The notes: generated by a model not told the origin, from the sequence alone. A stretch of 64,000 nucleotides of DNA from Shewanella sp. OPT22 (GCF_004168585.1 NZ_PGVH01000004.1:1-64000); one strand, 5' to 3'; positions 28,071-38,083 are shown, counted from the stretch's first letter. Program-made: numbers and translations.

Positions 28071-28101
28071 AATCTCATTCGAACATCATTCGAATGAGAT
28101 T
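28071..28101. promoter_or_regulatory. Perfect palindrome in the TetR gene leader
   Basis: aatctcattcga (28071-28082) and tcgaatgagatt (28090-28101) form a perfect 12-bp inverted repeat with a 7-base spacer, ending 6 bases before the ATG at 28108. Position and symmetry fit an autoregulatory TetR operator. As RNA it would also form a hairpin close to the ribosome-binding site. Confidence 0.55.
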
Positions 28102-28107
28102 TTATTT

Positions 28108-28821
28108 ATGTGTCCAGCCCCTAGATACAGCATTGAGCAGCAGGCGGAAATGATCCGAGGTGCTGCAGAGAAAGTCATAGAAGACTCCTCATTATTGGAT
28201 TTTAAAATGACCGCAATAGCTAAAGAAGCTGGCTTATCTGTGGGCTCACTTTATAAATATGTACAAACTAAAGAAGATGTGATTATTGCGCTTGCCTGTG
28301 AAATGTTTATCTGTTTTTGTGATGTTGCCGATCAAATCTATTCATCGGCTCACTTATCCATGCCAGAAAAATTAATGTCGTTCATGTTATTGGCACCAGA
28401 AAAAGCCAATCGATTTAGCTTTGATATGGATTTAGAAATATTAGCCACCAGTGACCCAGTATTGCGCCGATGCTCGCCGATGTGGAAAGCCAAAATGCTC
28501 GAACTTGAAGACCACATGGACTCTATGTGCGAGCAAAAAACCAAAGATTGTTTTGAGTCTGGGGAGTATTTAGGCGAACTCGAAGAAGTTATGGAAATTT
28601 CGATGGGAAATTGGGCGATGACAGTGGGAATGCGCCAAGTCCGTAGCCACATGAAAATTAAAGAGAAGCACTGTCAGTCGAACGAAGAAGTCTGCTTTGC
28701 AGGCGAAATGGCGGTGAAAGCGATGAAGCGATATATCAACGCTTATCCGTGGAAAGCGGCCTTGACGGACGATGGTATTGAAAGAGCTAAAAAGAATTTA
28801 ATCAGTCTAGGGTTACGTTAA
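28108..28821 (+). CDS. TetR-family transcriptional regulator
   Basis: 237 residues: the N-terminal TetR HTH lies at about 15-55 (AAEKVIEDSSLLDFKMTAIAKEAG, then LSVGSLYKYVQTKEDVI), and a helical ligand-binding domain follows. The ATG at 28108 is used; the TTG at 28045 would read through the palindrome. It lies 74 bases before an RND adaptor/pump pair and is likely its repressor. Five or more cysteines in the effector domain are notable. Confidence 0.88.
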   Translation: MCPAPRYSIEQQAEMIRGAAEKVIEDSSLLDFKMTAIAKEAGLSVGSLYKYVQTKEDVIIALACEMFICFCDVADQIYSSAHLSMPEKLMSFMLLAPEKANRFSFDMDLEILATSDPVLRRCSPMWKAKMLELEDHMDSMCEQKTKDCFESGEYLGELEEVMEISMGNWAMTVGMRQVRSHMKIKEKHCQSNEEVCFAGEMAVKAMKRYINAYPWKAALTDDGIERAKKNLISLGLR

Positions 28822-28895
28822 ACCCAGACGCTAGAACGACTATTGAGAATTTTTACTTACTGAATGATTCAGTAAAGATAACAAGGAAACACATT

Positions 28896-30002
28896 ATGTC
28901 AGCTGGAAAGCAGCTAAAAGTCTGGAGTTTAACCCTTATTGCGGTAGCAACAATGGGCGCTGGACTTTACTCATACAAATCATCACAAATATCAGCACAG
29001 GCTGCACAAACGATGCCTGAGTATCCTGAATTAGTGGGGGCGGAAAACGCAAGTTTAGTTGATTATAAAGAGCTCGTGCGTGTACCAGCAGAAATTATTG
29101 CGCCTGATTCAGTATTGTTAACCAATGAGCTATCAGGGAAAATTGTAAAGCTGAATTTAAAAGATGGCGCCTCTGTTAAGAAAGGCCAAATGTTACTGCA
29201 GTTAGACATCAGTGAAGAACAAGCCACGTTAAAGACAGCAAAGGCCCGTGCTGAGCTAGCAAAAGCTGATTTAAAAAGAATCAAAGCCTTACATAAGAAA
29301 AAATTGGCATCAGATGACGCACTCGATAATGCCGTAGCCGATCTGAAAATTAACCAAGCAGAAGTAGAGCGCATTCAAGCTATCATTGCGAAAAAGACAG
29401 TAGTAACACCATTTGATGGCACGTTAGGACTGCACGAATACTCTGTTGGTGAATACCTTCCTGCCAACAGTGCAATTACCAATTTGGTTTCAAATCAAGG
29501 TCACCTTTGGGTCGATGTCAATTTATCACAAACACAGGCGAGACTGCTGTCAGATGAGAGCTTTACGTTAGTGGTTGACGGACAAGTTTTACCCACTGTT
29601 GCTCAGGTTGTTGCAAAATCACCGTTAATTGAGACGACAGCGCGCAGCCTTAAGCATCGTGCATTACTGCCAAAAGCAGAGGCTAAAAATTTCACTCCAG
29701 GTGCGTTCGTGGAAGTATTGATCAAGCAAGGCAGTGCTCAACCAACAATTCGATTACCTAAGCAAGCGGTATTGCGTCAACAAGCGACGCGTTATGTGTA
29801 CGTCATGGTGCCAGCCGATCCAGGTACTTATCGCGCACAACGCCGTGATATCACGCTGTTCCAAGAAGACGGTCAATACAGTTATATCACTGGCGGTTTG
29901 AAACAAGGCGAGAAAGTGGTTACTACGGGCGCATTTAAGATGTACCCCAATAAACTCGTTACCGATCAGCAGCAACCAGCACCGGCTGGTGTCGCGCAGT
30001 AA
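28896..30002 (+). CDS. RND efflux periplasmic adaptor subunit
   Basis: 368 residues with an N-terminal membrane anchor/signal (WSLTLIAVATMGAGLYSY, about 9-26). The membrane-fusion-protein order follows: barrel-sandwich first half (LSGKIVKLNLKDGASVKKGQMLLQLD), an alpha-hairpin coiled coil (about 105-165), the second half (VVTPFDGTLGLHEYSVGEYL), and a C-terminal beta domain ending VVTTGAFKMYPNKLV. It bridges the RND pump to an outer-membrane channel. Only 9 bases separate it from the pump gene; AGGAA precedes its ATG. Confidence 0.92.
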   Translation: MSAGKQLKVWSLTLIAVATMGAGLYSYKSSQISAQAAQTMPEYPELVGAENASLVDYKELVRVPAEIIAPDSVLLTNELSGKIVKLNLKDGASVKKGQMLLQLDISEEQATLKTAKARAELAKADLKRIKALHKKKLASDDALDNAVADLKINQAEVERIQAIIAKKTVVTPFDGTLGLHEYSVGEYLPANSAITNLVSNQGHLWVDVNLSQTQARLLSDESFTLVVDGQVLPTVAQVVAKSPLIETTARSLKHRALLPKAEAKNFTPGAFVEVLIKQGSAQPTIRLPKQAVLRQQATRYVYVMVPADPGTYRAQRRDITLFQEDGQYSYITGGLKQGEKVVTTGAFKMYPNKLVTDQQQPAPAGVAQ

Positions 30003-30011
30003 GGAAGCAGC

Positions 30012-33000
30012 ATGTCAGAACAAAGTTATCCAAAACGCATTACCGATGTGTTTGTTACTCGTCCCATTTTGGCGGTAATTTTATCCTTGGTCTTGGTGTT
30101 GATTGGCAGTATTTCAGCGATGAAATTGCCAGTGTTGCAATACCCACAGATCGAAAGTTCACAGCTGGTGATTGATACCATTTACGTGGGCGCTTCGGCT
30201 GATGAAATTCAAGGGTTTGTTACCGACCCAATAGAAAAAGCAGCCGCAACCATTTCTGGTGTTGATTATGTCAATTCAGAATCATCTGCTGGTGCCAGTA
30301 AAGTCACAGTGCAGTTGGTGTTGAATGCCGATAGTACCAAGGCATTGGCTGAGTTAAATACTCGCTTAAGTCAAATTCGTTATGAATTGCCACAACAATC
30401 ACAAGATCCAAGTATTACGGTTACTCGTGCCGACAGACCTTATGCGTCTTTTTATCTATGGGCCGACACCAAAGAGTTCAGCCGCGCTGAATTGAGCGAC
30501 TATCTTGTACGTCAAGTGAATCCATTGTTAAATGCGCTTCCCGGTGTACAAAGGGTTGGTGTAGAAGGTGGTCGCTCACCCGCAATGCGTATTTGGCTAA
30601 ACCCAAGTGAAATGGCGATGTTGAACGTCAGTAGCAGTGATATTCAGCAAGCACTGTTACGTAATAACGTTGCCGCCACCATTGGTAATACTAAAAACTC
30701 AGTGCAAAGCATCGATCTTGTTGCAAATACCTTGCTTGAAGATACCCCAGCGTTTGAACAAATTACCATTAAAGAAGTTGACGGTCGCAGTATAAAACTG
30801 GGTGATGTTGCCACCATTGATTTAAGTGCAGAAGAAGCAACAGCAGAAGCAGGTTTCCGTGATCGTAACTCAGTGTATGTATCGGTATTCACTCAGCCAG
30901 GTGCGAATGAAATTGCCATTGGTGATGCACTGTATAAACGCTTAGAAACCTTAAACCAGTCGTTACCAAAAGATCTTAAGCTGAATATTGCTTACGATGC
31001 GACCAAATATATGCGTGACTCGATTAAGGAAGTGTTCACTACTCTACTCGAAACGGTATTATTGGTAGGCATTGTTATCTTATTAATGATGGGTTCGTTC
31101 AGAACCGCATTAGTACCTCTGATCACGATTCCAATTTCGATTTTAGGCGCGGTTGCGGCTATGACTTTGATGGGCTTTTCACTCAACTTATTGACCTTGC
31201 TAGCGATTGTTTTGTCTGTTGGTTTGGTGGTTGATGACGCCATTGTTGTGGTTGAAAACGTAGCGCGTCATATGCGTAGCGGCATGAGTGGACCCAAAGC
31301 CGCCTTGTTAAGCTCACGTCAATTATTTACGCCAATTATTGGTATGACAATCACGCTGGCCGCAGTTTATGCACCTATCGGCTTCTTGTCAGGACTCACA
31401 GGTGTACTATTTAAAGAGTTCGTATTTACACTGGCAATTGCGGTATTAATGTCGGGCTTAGTCGCTTTAACGCTATCACCGATCATGAGTGCTAAAGTAT
31501 CGCCAGAAGGTGGTAAAGAAGGCCGATTCACTCAGTACATCAATGGTCGTTTTGCTCGCCTTGAAGTGCTCTATAAAGGCTTTTTAACCAATGCCTTTAA
31601 TTATCGTCCTCAAATTGTCGTCATTGCGCTTTTCATGACATTGATGATTGTACCGCTGTACCTCTTTTCAAAGTCTGAACTGGCACCTACTGAAGATCAG
31701 TCGATGATTCAGATGTATATTGAAACACCGCCAGAATCGACATTAGAACATACCAGTGCTCAGATGATGGGAGTGGTAAAATCGGCGATTCAAACACCTG
31801 ATAGTGCGGGTATGTGGCATATTTCGTTCCCGACCTTTGGTTTTGGTGGTCTGGTATTTGAACCTGTAAAAGAGCGTGAACAAAGTACTCAAGAATTATT
31901 GGGGCAAGTGTACGGCGTATTATCGCAGTTCCCACAGGTTACAGCGTTTCCTAATTTGCCTGCAGCATTACCGACTTCTGGTCAGTTTGATGTCGAAATG
32001 GTGGTGACGTCATCGGTGCCACAAACGGAAATGGCAGCCTATGCACAACAGTTGGTTTATGCGGCATTTGGTAGTGGTAAATTCATGTTTGCTGATACTG
32101 ACTTAAAAGTCGATTTACCGCAGATCAGCTTTGCGTTTGATAAAGCCAAAATTGCTGACCTCGGCATGACTATCAGCGATGTTAATGAACAACTGTCGTT
32201 TTTACTGTCGGACAATTACATCAACCGTTTTAATTTAGACGGTAAAGCTTACAAGGTGATTGCTCAGGTTGAAGATCGCTTCCGCAACGATCAACAAGCG
32301 ATTCTCGAACTGCAATTATCGACGCCTGCAGGAAAATTAATACCTTTATCAAGTATCGCGACGGTGCAATCGAAAGCGGCACCAAGAAAGCTCACCAAGT
32401 TTGGACAGCGTAATTCGTTCCGTGTATTTGGCGGCATTAACGGCGGAAGTACCAAAGAAGAAGCGTTGGCATCACTAGAGCAAGCGGCAGCGCAAATTTT
32501 GCCTACAAGTTACTCGATTGACTATGTGGGTGAGTCGCGTCAGTTACGTCAAGAAGGTAACACACTTGTCGGTGTGCTTGGTGTGGCACTAGTGTTTGTT
32601 TTCTTTGTATTGGCGATTCAGTTCAATAGCTTTAGAGATCCACTTGTTGTATTGCTGGGTTCAGTGCCATTAGCATTGTCAGGGGCGCTATTGTTGTCGT
32701 TTATGAACTTTACGACCATCAATATTTATTCGCAAATTGGCTTGATCACCTTAGTTGGCTTGGTAGCGAAAAACGGTATTTTAATTGTTGAGTTTGCAAG
32801 ACATCTGCAATTAGAAGGCTTGAATCGAAGTGATGCTGTTATCCAAGCGGCAAGCACTCGACTTCGCCCAGTATTGATGACGACCGCTGCAACCGTTTTG
32901 GGTCACTTCCCACTGGTATTAGTCACGGGTGCAGGTGCAGCAGCGCGTAACAGTATTGGTTTGATTCTGGTTGCAGGGATGATCATTGGTACCTTCTTTA

Positions 33001-33083
33001 CCCTATTTGTACTGCCGGTGATTTACTCTTATATTGCCGCTGAACATAACAAAGAATCTGAGGCTGAGTTACAAACCGCTTAA
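30012..33083 (+). CDS. RND efflux transporter permease
   Basis: 1023-residue proton-driven pump of the AcrB/MexB (HAE1) type. The proton-relay aspartates are Asp408-Asp409 in GLVVDDAIVVVEN (TM4), and the two repeated TM halves and large periplasmic loops are evident. Further TM blocks lie near residues 13-32, 330-500, 535-555 and 855-1010. It works with the adaptor encoded upstream. No outer-membrane factor is encoded here, so TolC elsewhere must complete the tripartite pump. Substrates are unknown. A terminator follows 20 bases after the stop. Confidence 0.94.
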   Translation: MSEQSYPKRITDVFVTRPILAVILSLVLVLIGSISAMKLPVLQYPQIESSQLVIDTIYVGASADEIQGFVTDPIEKAAATISGVDYVNSESSAGASKVTVQLVLNADSTKALAELNTRLSQIRYELPQQSQDPSITVTRADRPYASFYLWADTKEFSRAELSDYLVRQVNPLLNALPGVQRVGVEGGRSPAMRIWLNPSEMAMLNVSSSDIQQALLRNNVAATIGNTKNSVQSIDLVANTLLEDTPAFEQITIKEVDGRSIKLGDVATIDLSAEEATAEAGFRDRNSVYVSVFTQPGANEIAIGDALYKRLETLNQSLPKDLKLNIAYDATKYMRDSIKEVFTTLLETVLLVGIVILLMMGSFRTALVPLITIPISILGAVAAMTLMGFSLNLLTLLAIVLSVGLVVDDAIVVVENVARHMRSGMSGPKAALLSSRQLFTPIIGMTITLAAVYAPIGFLSGLTGVLFKEFVFTLAIAVLMSGLVALTLSPIMSAKVSPEGGKEGRFTQYINGRFARLEVLYKGFLTNAFNYRPQIVVIALFMTLMIVPLYLFSKSELAPTEDQSMIQMYIETPPESTLEHTSAQMMGVVKSAIQTPDSAGMWHISFPTFGFGGLVFEPVKEREQSTQELLGQVYGVLSQFPQVTAFPNLPAALPTSGQFDVEMVVTSSVPQTEMAAYAQQLVYAAFGSGKFMFADTDLKVDLPQISFAFDKAKIADLGMTISDVNEQLSFLLSDNYINRFNLDGKAYKVIAQVEDRFRNDQQAILELQLSTPAGKLIPLSSIATVQSKAAPRKLTKFGQRNSFRVFGGINGGSTKEEALASLEQAAAQILPTSYSIDYVGESRQLRQEGNTLVGVLGVALVFVFFVLAIQFNSFRDPLVVLLGSVPLALSGALLLSFMNFTTINIYSQIGLITLVGLVAKNGILIVEFARHLQLEGLNRSDAVIQAASTRLRPVLMTTAATVLGHFPLVLVTGAGAAARNSIGLILVAGMIIGTFFTLFVLPVIYSYIAAEHNKESEAELQTA

Positions 33084-33102
33084 GCCATGGATTCAATATA
33101 TT

Positions 33103-33131
33103 GAAGGGACTGATGTACAGTCCCTTCTTCG
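33103..33131 (+). terminator. Terminator after the RND operon
   Basis: gaagggactg (33103-33112) pairs perfectly with cagtcccttc (33118-33127) around a 5-base loop. A T-rich but interrupted tail (TTCGTCTTTAATT) follows. It ends the TetR/RND operon. Confidence 0.75.
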
Positions 33132-33134
33132 TCT

Positions 33135-33527
33135 TTAATTGTCAGTCATTTTCATCAGTAAGCTATTTACCGATACAGTATTCGGCGCAACATGGTTTTC
33201 AATACTATCATTCTCGATTAAAACACATTCAATAAAATGACAACGAATTAGGCCACGTCTGTTTTCATTTAAGAGTATTTCACCGATCAATTTACGATTA
33301 CCGCCCAGCTAAAAATAACACCGTATAACGAATCGATATTGCCATTAAAAAGGGCGTCCGTAGGTACACTGGGAGTAGTGAAAGCTTGGCTTATACCAAT
33401 TACAGTTGATTTCAGCTTCGTTTGCATATTTCTTTAGTAGGTATTGGTTTATGAGGTGTGATGTTGGCTGAGCGTTATCGCTAAAACTAAGTTGTAAACG
33501 GGTTAAAATAGAATTTATATTCATTTC
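33135..33527 (-). pseudogene. Decayed gene fragments with a partial MITE end
   Basis: Two minus-strand fragments with protein-like composition occupy this 540-base gap. One starts ATG 33524 (MNINSILTRLQLSFSDNAQP...) and runs into a sequence matching the MITE terminus (33393-33406). The other is a 57-codon open frame ending at 33135 (...GEILLNENRRGLIRC... to ...KMTDN) whose upstream frame is closed by TAG at 33309-33311. They may be the ends of one gene broken by an element that later decayed. I cannot identify the family. Confidence 0.3.
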
Positions 33528-33573
33528 TTCATTACAAATTCCCTTTTCGTCATTCCTTATAAATGTAGTCGAT

Positions 33574-33603
33574 AAAAAAAAGAGCCCGTATTTACGAGCT
33601 CTT
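33574..33603 (-). terminator. Terminator after the 842-residue lipoprotein gene
   Basis: aagagcccgta (33580-33590) pairs with tacgagctctt (33593-33603), one position being a wobble on the minus-strand RNA, and a seven-T run follows on the minus strand. It lies about 20 bases past the stop at 33622. Confidence 0.8.
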
Positions 33604-33621
33604 AGTGACAAAAGAGAAGTA

Positions 33622-36150
33622 TTACTCTTCTATGATGTCTTCAACAAACAAAGTAGGGCTTGATACAACACCTTTTGTTTCAAGGTCAAGAATATGAAGA
33701 ACCTTGAAATGACACTTATGTACTTCGCCATCTTCATTTTCAATACGCTTAAGTAACGTATAGTAAATGTGATTTACTTTTCCTGTCTCAGGGTTAGTAA
33801 ACGTAATTTTTACTGAAGAATTTTCAGGATGGAATGTATAAGTTGCTGGGTACTCATAAGGAACTTCTGAGTTAGTATACTTAAATACCATTGCAGTTCC
33901 TGAGTTTCCATCAGCAGTATCAAACTTAATTTTGCGATAAGGATCACTGTCGTACTTGCTCAAAGTAAACTCTTTACCAGAGAAATCAGCAATTGTTGAA
34001 ACAGTTTCACCGTGTGTTTTACACTTTTTCGCAACTTCGTGGTATTGGTCACGAGTTTTAAGTGTTTCAGAGTAGGCTACTTTATTAGCCGCATCTTTCA
34101 TTAAAGAGTTCCCTTTATGGCAAGCGGGATGAAGGTGGAACTCTTTATGTTCGTGATGCTTGTATCTCTCAAGATCGATTTGATCGACAATACTTTCAAG
34201 AGCCGTTCTATTAAGGCCTTTTGGCATTTTAGGTAACGTCATGCCAGCAGCAAGTACTTTACCATGACGAAGTGCTTTATCCTCACCTTCACCCGTCTCA
34301 ACCACAAATGCATTCTTATGCATCTTGTGTTCGCGGCCATAACCTGCCACTTCTTTTGGAAGCGTTACACGGCATATATCAACTCTTTCATTGCCAGTAC
34401 CAAAAGGTTGAGCATTCCACGTACTTGGAACTTCTGTGCGGAATAGCGTTAAGCGATCTTCAGCTCCAGCATCACAGTCGCCTTCGAAAAATTTCACATT
34501 TCCACGTTCACTATCACCTGTTGCATCCTTGAGCTGTGCAGTAATACAGCTATTGCCATGGGACGCAACTCTGATACCGATAACGTCCCCATTCAGAGGG
34601 TTATCTGATGATACGAATTCTTCTACAAAAAACTCACTGAAGTTTCTTGCTTGTGAAACAACGCCTTCAACTGTCTTATTTAAGAAGTTACATAGCTTTT
34701 TCTCACCATTACTGTCACTTAAAATGGCATACTTAACATCACCATCTTCAGCCTTACATTCATTGATTGCTGGTAAAACAAAAACTTCATTATCGTTTAC
34801 TACAGTCAGTCTTTGAATCTTTGAACCTTCAAAGAATGTTGAGCCTTTTGCAACCAAGTAACCCCATGACTTTTTTAAGTCCGGGTTTTGACTTAAGAAA
34901 TCATCGATTGAGAGACCTGAGACATCATAAGATTTTGAGATAGGTGAGCGGCTGACAAAACGGTTCCAAGGGTTAACAAGAGTAATCGCTCCTGTTTCAA
35001 AGTTAGCATTAGTAACTTCCCATGCGTGATATGACTTTTTAAATACTCGAGCTGTCGTATCAAACACAAAATGATCTTCAAGTTCTGCTTCATCTGTGCT
35101 TCGGAAATAACCAGTATACTCATCATGATTGAACTTAAGATAATAGTTTGCTAAGTGCGTTTCCTCATCTTCACGATCATAATGGGTCACACTATAAGAC
35201 GGTGCATGATCTTCACCTTCTGGATCGCCATGACCTAATGTCGTCAAACCACTTGTAGCAAAATACTCAGCAGTATTACTTTTTACAGCTGCATCCATTG
35301 CTTTAGTAAGAGGTATAAGATCAATCTTTTCTTCGGGTTTTAATGCTAAATGACCATGCATCATATCTAAAACAGCACTAGGCTTCATGTTCATGGTATC
35401 AACGTATGGTTCATAAAGCGCTTTCATGTCTTCCATTAAAGCGATGCCTTCTTCAGACATGCTTGCATGAAGTGCACCATGAACAACATACTTTAAACCA
35501 TTGTCTAAATTTGATTCAGGCGTTGCATCAATATACTTACCGAGTAACGTTACTAAAGCTTGGCTAGATAGTTTTACTTTCTTTGCTGCGGCTTTAGCAT
35601 CAACAGATGCAGCAGGAGACGCCATTATCTCTGCAAAAGGAAGGTTGACATCAACACTCTCCCCAAGGTTCAGCGTTTCTTTAGCTGCGTCAATAACTTT
35701 AAGCTTTGCTTCAGCAAATTCGGCGTCTGATAATTCGTCTTTGTAGTTCATCCACATCTCGTGGTCAACCATTGTTGTAACACCTGAAAAACGAATGACC
35801 TCTGCATCTTGTTCAATCGATGAGAGTGGTAGGGCTCGACCAGCAGCAGTAAGAACACTTACTCTTACTGGCTTGCTTGAAACGGATTCAGGTACTTGCA
35901 GAGAACAGTCACCCGTCGCTTCATCGACAGAAGCACTTGGCTCACTCGGTTCTACTTGATAGTTTTCATTAGTATCTACATAACACTTAGCGTCTTTACG
36001 ATGCATTGGGTCAATGATATTTGCTGCTTTGGTAATGGTTTTGGCTGGTTCGATTTTTGTAATTGGAACAGTTTTGCTGTTGTTATCGCTTCCACATGCG
36101 GATAAAACGGCAACAGCTATACCTGTTAACAGGAAGTGTTGAACTTTCAT
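33622..36150 (-). CDS. Large lipoprotein with a Ca-binding-like motif
   Basis: 842 residues with lipobox LSAC (Cys19), so exported and lipid-anchored. Near residues 56-80 it has CYVDTNENYQVEPSEPSA followed by VDEATGDCSL, an EF-hand-like Asp/Asn loop at the start of a carboxypeptidase-regulatory-like fold. The lipoprotein at 50041-52410 has the same arrangement, and both continue with a long middle region without motifs I know. The last third is rich in Lys, His and Glu. No enzyme signature is visible. It is monocistronic, with its own terminator. Function unknown. Confidence 0.75.
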   Translation of the reverse strand: MKVQHFLLTGIAVAVLSACGSDNNSKTVPITKIEPAKTITKAANIIDPMHRKDAKCYVDTNENYQVEPSEPSASVDEATGDCSLQVPESVSSKPVRVSVLTAAGRALPLSSIEQDAEVIRFSGVTTMVDHEMWMNYKDELSDAEFAEAKLKVIDAAKETLNLGESVDVNLPFAEIMASPAASVDAKAAAKKVKLSSQALVTLLGKYIDATPESNLDNGLKYVVHGALHASMSEEGIALMEDMKALYEPYVDTMNMKPSAVLDMMHGHLALKPEEKIDLIPLTKAMDAAVKSNTAEYFATSGLTTLGHGDPEGEDHAPSYSVTHYDREDEETHLANYYLKFNHDEYTGYFRSTDEAELEDHFVFDTTARVFKKSYHAWEVTNANFETGAITLVNPWNRFVSRSPISKSYDVSGLSIDDFLSQNPDLKKSWGYLVAKGSTFFEGSKIQRLTVVNDNEVFVLPAINECKAEDGDVKYAILSDSNGEKKLCNFLNKTVEGVVSQARNFSEFFVEEFVSSDNPLNGDVIGIRVASHGNSCITAQLKDATGDSERGNVKFFEGDCDAGAEDRLTLFRTEVPSTWNAQPFGTGNERVDICRVTLPKEVAGYGREHKMHKNAFVVETGEGEDKALRHGKVLAAGMTLPKMPKGLNRTALESIVDQIDLERYKHHEHKEFHLHPACHKGNSLMKDAANKVAYSETLKTRDQYHEVAKKCKTHGETVSTIADFSGKEFTLSKYDSDPYRKIKFDTADGNSGTAMVFKYTNSEVPYEYPATYTFHPENSSVKITFTNPETGKVNHIYYTLLKRIENEDGEVHKCHFKVLHILDLETKGVVSSPTLFVEDIIEE

Positions 36151-36264
36151 CTAAGTCGCTCCTTCTGACTTATAAAACGTACAAACGTATTACTGAATAA
36201 GTAAACTCGCTGATTAAGCGTAGAAAGGGTCTTAAGATTGTGCAAATTTTACACTTTATAATTA

Positions 36265-36843
36265 ATGTTAGACTTTGAATACGTAAATAATGGACGAAAA
36301 GGTAAAACATTGGCCTCAAACTTGAGAACATTTATTGGTATACCTATTTCAGAAGAAATATTGGTTCCATGGAAGTCCCGCCTTCATAGAATGGGTATTG
36401 ATAATGTGTTGAGTCAACTACATATTACATTGGTTTTTATTGGCAATTTAGACCAACGACAAATCCAACGTTTAGATGGGTTACTGCAACAAATTAAATT
36501 TCCGGCAGCGACGTTAACTTTTGCTGCAAGCGGACACTTTTGTGTAAAAAGAAAACCCATTTTGTGGGCGGGTGTGGCGAGAACGGCACCATTAATGCGA
36601 TTATGGCAACAGATAGTAGCGTGCGTAAAGCAAGTTACAGAATTTGATGATCAACAAAGCTTTGTGCCTCATATTAGCTTGACGAGGAATGTGAGTTTTA
36701 CAGAAACTGAATTAGCAGAAGTTCATCAACAACTTCGTTCATTGCAAGCTCAAATACAAGTCACTGAGTTTGGGCTGTATCATTCTTGTTTAACTGCTCA
36801 AGGCGCTAAATATGAATGTATGGCTATTTATAATTCGTTTTAA
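36265..36843 (+). CDS. thpR: RNA 2',3'-cyclic phosphodiesterase
   Basis: 2H phosphoesterase (LigT/ThpR). The two catalytic tetrapeptides are H53-I-T-L56 and H136-I-S-L139, about 80 residues apart as expected. The 192-residue frame starts with ATG 36265; a TTG at 36310 preceded by AAGG would give a 177-residue form starting just before the conserved RTFIGIPI and is a real alternative. Its last 20 bases overlap the convergent LysR gene. Confidence 0.88.
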   Translation: MLDFEYVNNGRKGKTLASNLRTFIGIPISEEILVPWKSRLHRMGIDNVLSQLHITLVFIGNLDQRQIQRLDGLLQQIKFPAATLTFAASGHFCVKRKPILWAGVARTAPLMRLWQQIVACVKQVTEFDDQQSFVPHISLTRNVSFTETELAEVHQQLRSLQAQIQVTEFGLYHSCLTAQGAKYECMAIYNSF

Positions 36844-37678
36844 GGAACTTCATAAACGCTTTGCATTTAAGTGGTAGTGGCTTGTTTTTGTAGATGATAT
36901 TAATGGGTTTAGCCTTGGGTTTTTCATCGTTAAGAATCTGGATCAGCGCTCCTTCAGTTAACGCATTTTTAATTAATATTTTCGGCTGCAGTATTATGCC
37001 ACTTCCTGCAAGTGCTGCACTTAATAATACTCGCCCTGAGTTAGTTTGCAGTGGCATTGAGTCTGCCGTCATTTGCTGTATACCTGTCCGGTTTGGAATG
37101 AACCCCAAGCATTGATGAAGATTAAGATCGTTAATCGATGTTGGTACATCATGCCGATTGATATAACTTGGTGATGCCGCAAAAACCATTTGGTATTCAC
37201 CGAGTTTTTGCGCATAAAGATTAGAATCCTCCAGTTCACCAATTCTGATCAGCAAATCTGAACTATCATGCATCGGATCAGTAATGCGGTTTTCACAAAT
37301 GAGTTCGATGTTAATTTCAGGGTAACGTCTTAGAAATTGCGGGATTAACGGGGCTAATACAATTTCACTGAATGTCACAGGGGCATTCAGTTTAATGTTA
37401 CCACTGGGTTTTTGTTGCATTTGCTGAAGTTGATTTTCGGTATTAAGTAAGGTTTGTTGAATATGTTTTGCGCTCTGGTAATAGAGTTTACCTGCCTCAG
37501 TCAGTGAAAGCTTACGTGTAGTTCTGGTGAGCAACACTTGCTTTAGTTCTGCCTCTAGTGATTTTAAGTGCTTTCCAGCCATCGTCGCACTTATTTGATT
37601 GCAGTGAGCTGCATGGGTGATACTGTTTTGTTCAACAATATCGATGAATACTTGCAGGCTTTTTAGCTTATCCATCAA
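36824..37678 (-). CDS. LysR-family transcriptional regulator
   Basis: 284 residues: N-terminal LysR winged HTH (about 4-63, LQVFIDIVEQNSITHAAHCNQIS...RTTRKLSLTEAG) and a periplasmic-binding-like effector domain (about 90-284). It belongs to the AaeR/DmlR-like branch by its overall pattern. It is divergent from the ABM/oxidoreductase operon (100-base gap to its start), a usual arrangement for LysR regulators and their targets. The inducer is unknown. Confidence 0.9.
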   Translation of the reverse strand: MMDKLKSLQVFIDIVEQNSITHAAHCNQISATMAGKHLKSLEAELKQVLLTRTTRKLSLTEAGKLYYQSAKHIQQTLLNTENQLQQMQQKPSGNIKLNAPVTFSEIVLAPLIPQFLRRYPEINIELICENRITDPMHDSSDLLIRIGELEDSNLYAQKLGEYQMVFAASPSYINRHDVPTSINDLNLHQCLGFIPNRTGIQQMTADSMPLQTNSGRVLLSAALAGSGIILQPKILIKNALTEGALIQILNDEKPKAKPINIIYKNKPLPLKCKAFMKFLKTNYK

Positions 37679-37777
37679 TTATTATAAACTGTGGGTTAAT
37701 AAAGTGGATAATCATAACCTGTTTATCAGCGGTTTTGTTAGTAATAGACTGAGGTTTTGCGAAGCAAGGTTCATTAC

Positions 37778-38083
37778 ATGTTGCCTCAACAAGGTGTTCG
37801 AGTAACTGCCATCATCGAGATTAATGACGATCAAGATACTCAATCCGTTCTCAATAATATTCAACTATTTTGTCAACAAATGGAGTCTGAAGACGGGTGC
37901 TTGTTTGCACAAGCCAGTCAAAATGCACAAAACCCAAGAGAAATCATATTATGGGAAATCTATCAGGACGAAGATGCAATTGAAGCCCATTTCAATATGC
38001 CACACACTCAAGCTTTTATTAACAGTAAGCAAACATCCTTTATTAAAGGTTACCAAAGCCACTTAGTTGGAGGTGCAGCATGA
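37778..38083 (+). CDS. Antibiotic-biosynthesis-monooxygenase (ABM) domain protein
   Basis: 101 residues from ATG 37778, with AAGG about 9 bases before it. The dimeric alpha-beta barrel pattern is seen: VTAIIEINDDQ, a QMESEDGCLFAQAS turn, REIILWEIYQDEDAIEAHF and HTQAFI. Homologues are small quinol/heme-type monooxygenases or their relatives. Its stop overlaps the start of the oxidoreductase gene (ATGA), implying joint action. The divergent LysR gene probably controls both. Confidence 0.8.
   Translation: MLPQQGVRVTAIIEINDDQDTQSVLNNIQLFCQQMESEDGCLFAQASQNAQNPREIILWEIYQDEDAIEAHFNMPHTQAFINSKQTSFIKGYQSHLVGGAA

Noticed and set aside
33345-33611. 88-residue minus-strand frame with TTG start
   Set aside because: Its first part lies in the terminator of the upstream gene and its last part reads through the MITE-end match; only the middle looks protein-like, so I treat it as debris.
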